Source: Elysia marginata
Taxonomy: Eukaryota > Mollusca > Gastropoda > Plakobranchidae
NCBI GenBank assembly: GCA_019649035.1
Contig: BMAT01002751.1
Location: 38,283 to 60,708, forward strand
DNA length: 22,426 nt
Direction of reading: 5' to 3'
Position numbers and translations under genes: made by a program. A model generated the notes under the pieces. The model ran no database searches and was not told where the DNA came from. It was given only the letters and a program-made list of their open reading frames with translations. Of this stretch, positions 1 through 9,420 are shown piece after piece. Numbering within the stretch: position 1 is the stretch's first letter; each line of letters begins with the position of its first letter.

Positions 1-784
1 CCCCCCGTCTCTCTCTCTCAATGAGCCCATGACACAGGCCTGTCATTAAATATGATTAATTTGCGGCGTTTGCTTTGAATAGCATCGGGAAAAAATGAAA
101 AAAAAAACTAAACTTCTCTATCATTTAAAGTTACTGCGCGAAATTCTATGATAGTATAATTTTGTCTTTTTATCATGGTGTTATTGGATTCACTTACCAG
201 CGCCTCTTGTAGGCACATAAGATCTAAAACTTGCGACGTTTTTTTTTCCTGATTAATTTCTTAAATTTTACAGGCATTAAAGCTCTGGACAACTTCCCTT
301 GTCTCTCACGTTGTATCCAACTGTATCATTTTATAAGAGTCTCTGTAAATTTTTCTTAATGTACATTTAAGCTTATTAAAAAAACATCAAAATGGTATAA
401 TATTGATGCAAAAGATTTATGCAATTTGGTTTTAACCGTGCCGTTGCATATATCTTGATTGTTGCGTGTACCCAAAAACAAGGACACAGAATGATGTATA
501 TGTTTCATCAGCCGTTTTGTCTTTACTTTTTTGCATCATTCTAAATACTTACGTTCCAAGCACACCCGTACATACGGATACCTAAGACACACCAATGCCA
601 ACAAATTAATTCATTGTAGACATTCATAAACATCGTTTTATTTACGTTATCATTCTTATTAAAACAGTCATCTAGATTACTCTAACTATGCATTAAATAC
701 TGTTAGTTGTGTATCTGGTGTTGGAAGTGTTTATCTATTAAACTGTGTACGGTTACTTAAGTTCCTGCTCTGTCTGTTGTTTTA
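1..784. other. No gene recognised
   Basis: AT-rich sequence. A short (CT)n lies at 10-19. No exon of the minus-strand signal-peptide gene can be identified here. Confidence 0.45.
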
Positions 785-1309
785 GGAGGAGCGTCTGCTG
801 GTTGTGGTGCTGCTTCTGTTGCTGTTACTAGATTAAATATAAACGCTGAGATACATGCATTTACAACGATTTTTAAAAAGAAACTAGGCACTATAAATAA
901 TATTTTAGCTAAAGTATTACCGGTAAACAAAGGTGATTTTTTAACAACGAAGAGTTTGAATTGATTTTAAAAGAAGAAAACAGCTGCGCGCCCTGGCTCC
1001 AGGAGACCGTCCACCTTCCTACCGTTAGCCACGCGACTCTTGCGGGCAGATGTAGAAGTAACAGAAGCGATACGGACCTGCCGTTTTCCTGTAGCGTTGC
1101 CTGGGGTAGTTGATACTCTTTTAAATACAGACATGCCTGTGATTCAGTTCAGTACAACATTAGAGTGGTCCAGATCTTCATCTGATGTGTAGGAGACCGA
1201 GACGCTGACGTCTTCAGTACAGCTCAGTACACCACAAGGTTTTCTTATTCTACCTACTGTTTGGTTTCCTCCTCGGTCCATGGCCAATTCAAGGCCTGTG
1301 GAAAAATAG
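785..1309 (+). pseudogene. Decayed open frame of unknown origin
   Basis: One plus frame from 785 to the TAG at 1307-1309 (175 codons) is interrupted only by TGA (962), a TAA two codons later (968) and TAG (1190). The text is protein-like: GGASAGCGAASVAVTRLNIN and FKKKLGTINNILAKVLPVNK before the stops, PLATRLLRADVEVTEAIRTC and VALPGVVDTLLNTDMPVIQF between, and ETETLTSSVQLSTPQGFLIL after. A polypyrimidine-AG ('tgctctgtctgttgttttag', 766-785) precedes it and could be an acceptor. GC is raised between 980 and 1110. I do not recognise the family; an old mobile or viral gene or a processed fragment of a host gene are all possible. No terminal repeats are seen. Confidence 0.5.
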
Positions 1310-1799
1310 ACATGTTTTTGTATCCATTGTTAACAATTTAGCAGAAAAATAAAAAAAAAACTCTATCGGAAACACATTCAGACTTTGCTAAAGTACAAAG
1401 ACAGTCAGAAGCAACACAATGAACAGTTAAATATCAAATATTACTTGTTTTTTCTTATGTTTGTTGAGTTATCATCACACAATGGTCTCTTTGATCTCTG
1501 ATCTAAGACCGTCGAAATACAGCGAAAATGCGTGAGCGTTTTCTCTTTAGTTCCGTGTACTTGACTTTTTATAAAATATCGTCTAGAGTCTCATTGTTAT
1601 CTCATTAATCATAGTTTTGCATTTCCTCATTTGGGAAAGTGTTATCAATCTTCCCCCGTGCCCTTCGTCTATGTGAAAAGACCCGGTTTATTGATAAGAT
1701 TGGAAAGACGGTAGTGCTAGATTGAAAGATGGAGACCCAACACCGAATGACTGGGACGTCTTAAGGAGGTCAGATTAGCTATCTATTTGACCTGAGTAC
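1310..1799. other. No gene recognised
   Basis: Noncoding sequence between the decayed frame and the LINE fragment; it may include more decayed LINE sequence toward its right end. Confidence 0.4.
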
Positions 1800-2460
1800 C
1801 GTATCTACTATGACTCGGACTGAAACTGCTTAAAGGAAAGGCAAAGTATAAAGACAAATTATAGCAACAATAAAGAAATCCATATTGAAAACGAAGAAAT
1901 AGAGCAGATGACAGACTATAAATACCTAGGACAAACTGCACACCTGAAAGACACTACTAAAGAAGAAGTTACTTGTAGGATAAGAGCCGGAAGGAGCTTT
2001 TTTGGGAAGAATAGAGAGGTGTGTTTAGATGATAAGATGCCCTGATCCCTAAAAGACAGGTCTTCGATCAATGCACACCCCCAACAATGACTTACGGATG
2101 CCAGACAGCAAATGCACTGAGATTGAGAACGGCGCACAGAGCAATGAAGAGAAAGATGTTGGGAATAACATTGAAATATAATACCCCATACCGAGACATA
2201 AGGGACAAGACAAGAGTTAAAAATGCGGTAACATTTGCTAAAAACCAACCAGTTGAAGACACCAGATGGACCAAATGAATAACCGACTGGCAGCCAAGAA
2301 ACGGAAAAAGATCACGAGGAAGGCAAAGAAAGGGTGGCGGGACGACATAGATCTAGTACAGATGAAAGGCATCACATGGGGAAGAGGCGGCAGGCTGCGA
2401 GACGAATGGAGACGTGATGAGGAGGATTACATCCTGCAGTGGATGGACAGAGCCTCGTAG
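1800..2460 (+). mobile_element. Decayed non-LTR retrotransposon, endonuclease-reverse transcriptase C-terminal region
   Basis: Plus-strand pieces in three frames line up with a LINE reverse-transcriptase C-terminus: IENEEIEQMTDYKYLGQTA (from about 1885) up to DDKMP and a TGA at 2043; then TMTYGCQTANALRLRTAHRA and MKRKMLGITLKY in another frame (2087-2275); then, after a second shift, a GWRDDIDLVQMKGITWGR segment and DEEDYILQWMD to the TAG at 2460. YKYLGQ, MTYGCQT, RAMKRKMLGI, WRDDI and ILQWMD are hallmark positions. It is 5'-truncated and inactive. The exact left limit is uncertain. Confidence 0.85.
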
Positions 2461-2640
2461 GGTTCGCAGGTGGAATCTACTATAACGGAGCTAGGGCCTC
2501 AGCCGTTCGTTCGTTCTCCTTCCTCAACACCTCGCAACTCTAACTTTTTTCCAAATTGTGTATAATTGTACACCTAAACATTTTACCTACACTTTGATGA
2601 AGTCTGGCTGATACTTAAATTACTACGCTGATACTCTGTT

Positions 2641-2930
2641 GGTCATTTTACACCTCTCTTCTTGAATACATTATTAAAAGGTCTGCGGTTAATTTCACCT
2701 GAGCATGAGTTTAAAACGCGTCTAAAAACTTATCACATGAAATACTATAAGTTTTCAATTCTTTACACAGTTATAATTATGTACATGTACTTTTTTAATT
2801 GACTAACATGCTGAAAATTTGATTCTTTATTTACAATTGTAAACTATTATGTTATTCTGTACTGTATGACTGAGTGCGCATAGAGCCATAATGTATTTGG
2901 GGTTTTTTCTCCTAACAACGATAACAAAAC
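2641..2930 (+). mobile_element. Possible LINE 3' end remnant
   Basis: In one plus frame (from 2653) a stretch reads PLFLNTLLKGLRLISPEHEF and KTRLKTYHMKYY. This resembles the C-terminus after the reverse-transcriptase domain in CR1/L2-like LINEs (P..L...L.......FK..LKTYL). It is followed by 'gagtgcgcatagagccataatg', similar to the 'agcgc...gag/ccataatg' of many LINE/SINE 3' ends. Short and decayed. Confidence 0.35.
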
Positions 2931-3012
2931 CCAGTTTGTTAGGTATATTTCAGGCATCTTTCTTTCATAATTTTAAGATCTATTATTTCGAATAGAAAAA
3001 GAATTAACTTAC

Positions 3013-3064
3013 CGTTACAGGGCACCAGGAAGCAGGCAAATATTACAACGATTATTCGCTCCAT
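3013..3064 (-). CDS. Probable first coding exon: signal peptide of an unidentified secreted or membrane protein
   Basis: On the minus strand an ATG in a strong initiation context (AAACATGG) opens MERIIVVIFACFLVPCN. The last base G (3013) leaves the next codon split at a consensus donor GTAAGT (3012-3007). Met, a charged residue, a hydrophobic core (IIVVIFACFLV) and a polar end form a classic secretory signal peptide, and signal-peptide-only first exons followed by a phase-1 intron are common in secreted animal proteins. Following exons would lie to the left on the minus strand; none is recognised within 1-3006, so the gene probably continues beyond the edge. The short length means chance is possible. 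Confidence 0.5.
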
Positions 3065-4030
3065 GTTTTGCTTCGTGTCTGGTTTAGATGCCAAGCAAGT
3101 GAAGAACAGTCAATGAATACCACAGTAACTGGTAAGAGATGTAAGGAGAGCAGAGGGCTCAAGATTGTCGAGTCCGTTTCTTACAACGCACGCCACAGAG
3201 TTAGCGTTGTAGTGGTGTGTATGTGTGTGTGTGTAGATCTAGGGTTTTCTATGATTTTTTTGTTTGCTTGGTGCTCGCAGTGGATAAGGACGCTTCACTC
3301 ACTTTGATTTCGTAGCGTTTACCATAGAGCTGAGCATGACAGCTGGAGCCTGCAGCAGCTTTCAGTTTTATTATGAGACACAGTAGAAAGAAATATGGCG
3401 GTTGTTCTAGGACACTCTCTGCAACGTGGAACGTGCATTGGGTGCTTAAAATTGAAGTTTTTATTTTTATAGGCCTAGCCTCCTCTGTAATATTAGCGAT
3501 AAGCCTTCCACGACTGAAGCGGTTTTACCGTCCACAGTGATATATATTTTAAGCCTGTTACGGTCTCTGAAGGTTTATACATGTTTTTAGGCCTAACGTA
3601 ATAAAAATATTGCCATTTTAATTTGAAATTCGGAAAAGAAAACTAGTCCAACAGTTTTCAAATATATCTGCGTTTTTTATGTTTTCATTGGTCAATTGAT
3701 TTGTAAAATTACTTCAATCTTGTTGTGCTAAATTGACTAATCACAAAAGCTTCCGAGGTGTACAGTCATTTCGCTTGTCACTTGGTCTAGTCAAGGTGTT
3801 TTTTTTTTTATTTTGAGCTCTCTTAAGTCAGATTCTAACCCCAGAAGTGCAAATTGGTTGTTATTTTCTCTCTCTGGTTATTTGTGCGTCTATTTTGAAT
3901 CTCAACGATGTCATGATGTGTTTGTCTCCTATTCTTGTCACTTTCTGTGACACTGTCTTCTGCATATTGCTGTACAAAGAGGTTAGATGCCTCTTTTCCT
4001 GTTACTTGTTTCCCATCCTTTTCAAGCACC
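3065..4030 (-). other. Presumed 5' UTR / upstream region of the signal-peptide exon
   Basis: No TATA box at a convincing distance and no coding frame are seen. A (GT)n-like run lies at 3217-3233. If the 3013-3064 exon is real, its 5' UTR and promoter should be here. Confidence 0.3.
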
Positions 4031-4325
4031 GGCTCTGTGGCCTAGCGGTAAGACACTCGCTCAGAGATCGAGAGGTGCGTGGTTCGATCCTCGGCCGAGT
4101 CAAACCAAGGACTTTCAATATGGTATTAGCAGCTGATCCGCCTAGTGTCTGGCATTATGGACGGAGTGCTAAGTCTGGTCGGCCCGGTGTTAGGATAATG
4201 TGACTGGGTGTGGTGTATGCAAGCACGCCTTACATTACAGTGTGGCAGCACGCTTTCAATTGTCGCAAGCGCAGTCTCTGATATAGCCTTGTAGTTGAAA
4301 AGAGACGTTAAAATTCAAACAACCT
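4031..4325 (+). mobile_element. tRNA-derived SINE, plus strand
   Basis: The tRNA-like head starts GGCTCTGTGGCCTAGCGG, with box A TGGCCTAGCGG (4038-4048) and box B GGTTCGATCC (4081-4090) 32 bases apart. The body contains 'ggcattatggacggagtgct' and 'ggcccggtgttaggataatg'. The 3' end is 'gttgaaaagagacgttaaaa' then ttcaaacaac, the tail type common in molluscan SINEs. It lies in the same 5'-to-3' sense as the window. A contiguous SINE body after the head argues against a functional tRNA gene. Confidence 0.85.
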
Positions 4326-5418
4326 AACTCAAGCACAATGTTACTTGGGATATTTTTTTCACTATAAGTGTTGCAACAAGGTTCCAGAGTTTGGAACACT
4401 TTCAAATACTCCATACTCTAGTATGACTCTAAGCTTTATACGTGGCTTATATTGCCAACCAATTATTATCAAACATTGCCAACCAAGATGCTGCTGAACA
4501 ACAATCCACAAACTTTTTTTTCACAATAGAACTTAAAGGTTTTGTTTCTTTCTGGACGTAAAAGATACTTGTCTTAATTATGTGAAAAACCTTGAGCAGC
4601 TCTGAAAGAGGAACAAGAATTTTGCACACAAGCATTCACAAAACTTTCACTGAAGCCAAAGACAAGAATTTGTACTTTGATTGATTATTAAATTAATTCT
4701 GTGAATAACATTTAGTAATCAAAAGTATTAAACAAATCAGGACACAAATTCACTTAAACCTCATTAAAAAAAAATTTTTTTGTTTTCAAAATATATTCCA
4801 CTGATGCAGGAAATGGTTCTTTCTAATTTGTTGTTACATAAGAACGGTAATTGGCAATGCAATTTTTTTATTACTAATTTTTTAATATCTTGCGCATGTT
4901 GGCTGGTCGTCTTATGAGAGAAGCACAGAATTTTAACTTTCCCATGATCCTGTCAGTAGTTGAAAAAAATCATATCCTGGTGTCCAGTTTAGATTTTTTT
5001 CTGTTGCATTGCCTTGACTTTTGACTTATAACGAATTGCTCACATCTGAATTAAAAAAAAATAACCTAAAAACAAAAATTTCCTGGATTATCAATCCACA
5101 AAGCGTGAGGGCGACTTGATCTTCAGTTAACATCTTTCGTTAAGAAAATTCTGATCCTTAGAACATTAACAGAAAAGTCGGTGAACACCGAAAGATAAGA
5201 AAAGGATCTTGGCATTTACTTTTCACTGAAATGGCCCAGTAGTAACATTTGGTCTGTGTAATTAAACCCTGCTTTAAAACCTGCAAGTGAAATTTTAAAT
5301 ATTTTTATATAAAAAAACAACAACAAAACGGCACTTGAAGAAGCCAGATAGCGTTTAGTGCTTTCACGAACTTAAAATATTGCGCATCATTAAAACGAAA
5401 CGCTCTACTCACTCTACG
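4326..5418. other. No gene recognised
   Basis: AT-rich sequence with frequent stops on both strands; no repeats or exons that I can support. Confidence 0.5.
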
Positions 5419-5620
5419 CTCTCTCTCTCTCTCTCTCTCTCTTTTATTCTCTCTCCCTCTCTCTCTTTTTCTCTTACTCTCTCTCCCTCTCTCTCTTTTT
5501 CTCTTACTCTCTCTCCCTCTCTCTCTTTTTCTCTTACTCTCTCTCCCTATCTCTCTTTTTCTCTCTCTCCCTCTCTCTCTCCTTTTCTCTTACTCTCTCT
5601 CTCCCTCTCTCTCTTTCTCT
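5419..5620 (+). repeat. Compound CT satellite with 30-bp higher-order unit
   Basis: It starts with (CT)n, then a 30-bp unit 'ctctctttttctcttactct' + 'ctctccctct' is repeated with perfect copies from 5461, 5491 and 5521 (the last with one change), followed by degenerate copies. Pyrimidines on one strand dominate for 200 bp, so triplex (H-DNA) formation is possible. Confidence 0.95.
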
Positions 5621-6342
5621 GTTTACTAAGGCGTGTAGAACAGCGTGAGTGAAGCGCTCGGTCAGAAAACTGTGCAATGCGTAAAAAGCTACGAGCTTCT
5701 TCACCAGTCACAAGAAAACACATGTTAGTAATTAAATGTTTGTGATTGTGAAGGTTCAAGACGAAAAAAAAATAGAACGGATGAGGGAGAAGGATATCGG
5801 CGTTGACAAGACAACCCTGAGAGTCTCGAGTACCGCACAGTACAAGATAAAACAAACCTAGCACTGCTAACGTTATGCTTCGTTAGCGCCGGCTCTGCGA
5901 GCAATATTCCCCAAGAACAACAACAACATTCTGAACAGCAGAGAGAGTACACACCACCACACTAAAGCTGCATAGGGACATGGAAAAGTAACATTTAACT
6001 TAAGTCTCTTAAGGTGGTTATGCTTGTCTGTTCGAAGAACTACGGTAAGACAACAGAAACACTAAACTGTTTCAAATCCTTCTAGATTATCTAATGGTAA
6101 AGACAATTTTATTTTTGTCCAGGGCGGTATAGGTATTTCCTGAGTTGACACTTTTCTCCCGCTCTGGTGAAATGTTCACAACACAATATTACTTGCGGGC
6201 GCCTTCGACGACGCTGGCATGCTGTTTCATTTTCACAGCCAAAATGAAGGTTAAATAACTGTGTTTTCTTTTCTTACAAAGAATGGCTCTATCTAAGTTC
6301 CATACGTCTCAGCCTAATTCTTTGCTTTTTGTCTGCCTTACC

Positions 6343-6344
<2 letters not shown>
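5621..6344. other. No gene recognised
   Basis: Nothing gene-like is supported. The 105- and 75-codon minus-strand frames here are partly antisense to the CT satellite and lack splice or family evidence. A small perfect inverted repeat, GCTAACG...CGTTAGC (5867-5887), is present. Confidence 0.45.
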
Positions 6345-6374
<30 letters not shown>

Positions 6375-6376
6375 NN

Positions 6377-6411
<35 letters not shown>
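6345..6411 (+). repeat. (CT)n microsatellite with two undetermined bases
   Basis: Pure CT dinucleotides interrupted by NN at 6375-6376. The Ns suggest an unresolved join, so the true array length is unknown. Confidence 0.95.
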
Positions 6412-6412
<1 letters not shown>

Positions 6413-7490
6413 ACAACATATCGGCTGTTAGTGTTAGTTAAAAATTTAAAACAAATTAAAACATGGAATATTGCGTTAATTTTTTTATTACTCTAGCTTT
6501 ATATTTTCGTGTTCATGTACAACATTCTTCGTGCTCACACAAAGTAAACCATGTACATCACTCGACAGTATTATAAACACAACTGAAGTTTGCTTATTTT
6601 CTTTGTATTGTCAATTAAAGGAAAATAACTCTGTGACAAAAGTCTATTAATTTAACCGCTGTTTCTTCCATTTGTAAGAAGTAGGCCTAGTATTTTTGTT
6701 TTAACAGGCATCAACCAGGCTCAATTTGGAGAAGTTTGGCAAGTCGACCATAAAACAGATGACACACAATGGCGATGAGCTGTTGCGTTCTATGTTTGAT
6801 TTTCTTCCTTTTTTTATTTAGTATTTTTCTGATAGGTCGCATTTTTTTGCTGATGCTGAGAAGAAATTTGATTTTGTTTCTTTCAGATTCCATATAATTT
6901 CGCTAAGGACTGCATTAAATTTTCTACATCTATAGGTTGACCTTAAGACTAAAGCTTGATATGTGCCAGAACTGGTTGTATCAGTTCTGGTCTTAAAACA
7001 TTAACTGCTTTTTCCTGACATGGACTTCTATGGATTTATCTACTTGTTTAGGGTTCATTTGTTCTACCGTTGCCTGTAGAGTTTTATTACCCCCCCCCCC
7101 ACTCCACCTCTTTTTCTCCGCCCACACACACAAACATTTCAAGATGGAATGAACAATGTGTAATTATGTTTACTTAACGTCACAATTTGTAAACATTTCG
7201 GGACAATAATCATCTATTAAATAAATTATTCACACAAGGACTTCTACCGACAGAATTTGGCTTGACAAGTCAAGAGCATTCTCATTTAGCTCGAAGCGCC
7301 CAGGGTTAAAAACGGTATGGCGCGGGATATTATTTTCCTACCGGATTTTGAATACCGTCTGCAGGAACTTTGTAAAGGAAAGTCGACCTGGCCAAATTAA
7401 AACTAACCCAAATCCTATATATAGAATGAGCTTTCAATAAACCGTGACGATGTGTTAGTGAAGCATTTGGTCTATGAATTCCTAGGCAGT
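6412..7490. other. No gene recognised
   Basis: AT-rich noncoding sequence with a poly-C run. The 60-codon minus-strand frame at 6711-6893 shows no domain or splice context. Confidence 0.5.
7090..7100 (+). repeat. Poly-C run (11)
   Basis: Eleven C in a row. No associated gene. Confidence 0.9.
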
Positions 7491-7508
7491 TCTTCTTCTT
7501 CTTCTTCT
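7491..7508. repeat. (TTC)n / (GAA)n microsatellite at LINE 3' end
   Basis: Six TTC triplets on the plus strand, at the 3' terminus of the minus-strand LINE; probably its tail. Confidence 0.8.
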
Positions 7509-8130
7509 AGGTGTCAGGTCTGGCGCAGACATCGACGATCGGGGATTTCCAAGCCTCTCTGTCTTCAGTCTGTCGGAATATGTCAAGCTTAGAGTAGACA
7601 GGCTCTTGTGAGATATGTTGATGAAGCGAGACAGACTGTCCATGAAAGTGAGACAGACTACCCATGAAAGTCTGTCGTTGTCGACCGCGAGTGCGTCTTC
7701 CTTCCCCTTCCCGTGCAGCATTAGTTTTTCTAGACCATCGTGCCTATTTATATGGCCGAAAAATTTCATTTGTCTCTTTTTTTTTTCAGTCGCAACAATG
7801 ACCTATCTGTCTCGGCCAGGCCCAAGACTTCTTCGTTTGTTTTCTTCTCAGTCCATAAAATTCTAAAAATTCTTCGGAGAAAACACATTTCGACGGCCAG
7901 CAAACGTTACTCCATTTCTTTGCTTATTGTCCAGCACTCGCTGCCGTACATCAAGACAGACCACACGTATCCCTTGAGGACTTCAACTTTTGTTCCAAAC
8001 TGAATGTTGCTGTTTTTGAACTCAGTACTTGAGGCAACTTCTAAACTCCTTCTTCTTAACTTTTTCTTGGGAACATTTTCTTTTTCATCATTTCCAAAAG
8101 CGCCTCAGAGCATGGAGGATTCCTCTGTAG
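7491..8130 (-). mobile_element. Decayed non-LTR retrotransposon, reverse-transcriptase C-terminal region
   Basis: Minus-strand reading gives NSNIQFGTKVEVLKGYVWSV, LMYGSECWTISKEME, then a TAA (7909-7907), LRRIFRILWTEKKTNEEVLG, and after a frameshift at the A-run near 7777-7786, MKFFGHINRHDGLEKLMLHG. These are the thumb and C-terminal landmarks of LINE reverse transcriptases (the YG.E.WTI...RR...W...T..E.L pattern, followed by FFGH..R..GLEKL and a decayed GKR-rich stretch). The 3' end is a (GAA)n tail at 7508-7491, as seen on RTE-like and related LINEs. It is truncated at the 5' end and inactive. It differs in motifs from the LINE at 1800-2460 and lies in the opposite orientation. Confidence 0.85.
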
Positions 8131-9089
8131 ATTTGCGCGCTGTATAAGACACTTATTACAGATTACAGATTTGAATAATTATATGGTTCCCATTTTTGTA
8201 AATACTTCTTTAAACATTGGAGATGATTGCTATTCTTTTCTTGATTTCTTGATCACATTTTGTATTTGAAGAAATTGTAAAACCAATATACTAAAGTTTT
8301 TCCACTTGTTTGACTTTTGTGTTTTTGCACTAGATAACGCATTGGGGTTTGACTTCCTTTTTAACTTCATAAGAACTGATTTGAAAGCTGTTAGGGCAAA
8401 ACTCATTTACTAACGTTACATTTAATGATTTATCGAAGAAGGTGATTTCAAAATTGTTAAGAGTATGTGCAAAACAACTTTAGACATTATTGGTTTACAC
8501 AGACAACTCTACAAATTTGGAATAACTAACAATTGATGAATTCTTGTAGCTATGATTTTTTTTCAGGCGTTGTATTATAATGGTTTGAGATGTGACATAA
8601 AATCATTATACGTTGTGGGTAGTCCACTGTGTGTTTATCTCCAGGCAGGGTTGATGAAAGAACCCTGCAGCAAGTTAGATCAAAACACGTCACACTCCAG
8701 ACAGCGTCGTGTGTCCCAAAGAATTTGTATTAATCAAAGCTTCAGTTGTTTTACCAGGATTTCCCCCCGTTTTCCTATTCAATTTAAGCAAAAATTACAA
8801 CCCCCCCCCCAAAAAAAAAAAAAAAAAAAGTTTTATCTATATAAAAAAGTTCAACATGATCTGCATATTTCTTATTCTTCACAAAATATGCCCTCAGTCA
8901 CAGTGATTCTTCTTTCTAACTTATACTGTAGTTAACTCACAAAAATGCATTGTTTGAATATCAATGTCCTGACACTGTGACAGCCAAGTACTCGGACTGA
9001 TTGCAAGACAGAGAAATGTAGTAGAGAAACCACCTTATATGACAATAAGTAACACCTAATAACGTAGCAGCTGCTCTTAAAGAGGACCA
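8131..9089. other. No gene recognised
   Basis: AT-rich sequence with a C10A19 run. The 127-codon plus-strand frame at 8552 passes through the homopolymers, has no exon signals or family resemblance, and is not called. Confidence 0.5.
8801..8829 (+). repeat. C10-A19 homopolymer junction
   Basis: Ten C followed by nineteen A. Such runs are prone to length change and assembly error, and they make the open frames crossing them (8552-8935, 8709-8906) unreliable. Confidence 0.9.
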
Positions 9090-9416
9090 AAAAAAAAAAA
9101 ATTGGATTATAGTCTTCCACCGCCGAAGGTAGTCTCAAGACTTTACATATTTCCCCCGGCAGGCCAATACACACCAAAGCAAACTCAACTCATATTTCAG
9201 AGCATTACAGCACGGCTGCCTATTAGGCACTCAAATACTATCATTCTACAAATTTAAAGCACTGCCTATAGCCAGGTACCCATTTTACAGGTGGGTGGAC
9301 TGAGGAAAGTGTGTATGAATTGCTTTCCTAAGGCAGTTACAACATGTGTTGTGGTGGGAATCGAACCTGCGACGGCCGGATCACAAGTTTGACGCCCTAA
9401 CCACAGAGCCACGCTG
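9090..9416 (-). mobile_element. tRNA-derived SINE, minus strand
   Basis: On the minus strand a tRNA-like head carries box A TGGCTCTGTGG (9411-9401) and box B GGTTCGATTCC (9367-9357). A body follows with 'gtaaaatgggtacctggc' and 'gtgcctaataggcagcc', motifs common in tRNA-SINE bodies. The end near 9090 is set at the T-run/A-run and is approximate. The head is not a working tRNA: acceptor pairing is poor and the body is contiguous. Pol III promoter boxes appear intact. Confidence 0.75.
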
Positions 9417-9420
9417 ATCA

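Noticed and set aside
1916..2248. 110-codon minus-strand open frame
   Set aside because: It is antisense to the decayed LINE, whose sense strand shows reverse-transcriptase motifs.
3068..3307. 79-codon plus-strand frame
   Set aside because: It overlaps the upstream region of the signal-peptide exon and a GT-rich run; composition is not protein-like.
4031..4102. Possible functional tRNA gene
   Set aside because: Box A and B are present, but cloverleaf pairing is poor and a SINE body follows directly.
5380..5652. 90-codon plus-strand open frame rich in Ser/Leu/Phe
   Set aside because: It is the translation of the CT satellite; no coding evidence.
7615..8003. 83- and 87-codon plus-strand frames
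   Set aside because: Both are antisense to the minus-strand LINE remnant.
8552..8935. 127-codon plus-strand frame
   Set aside because: It runs through C10 and A19 homopolymers, has no family resemblance and no splice signals.
9343..9416. Possible functional tRNA gene on the minus strand
   Set aside because: Same reasoning: a tRNA-like head contiguous with a SINE body.
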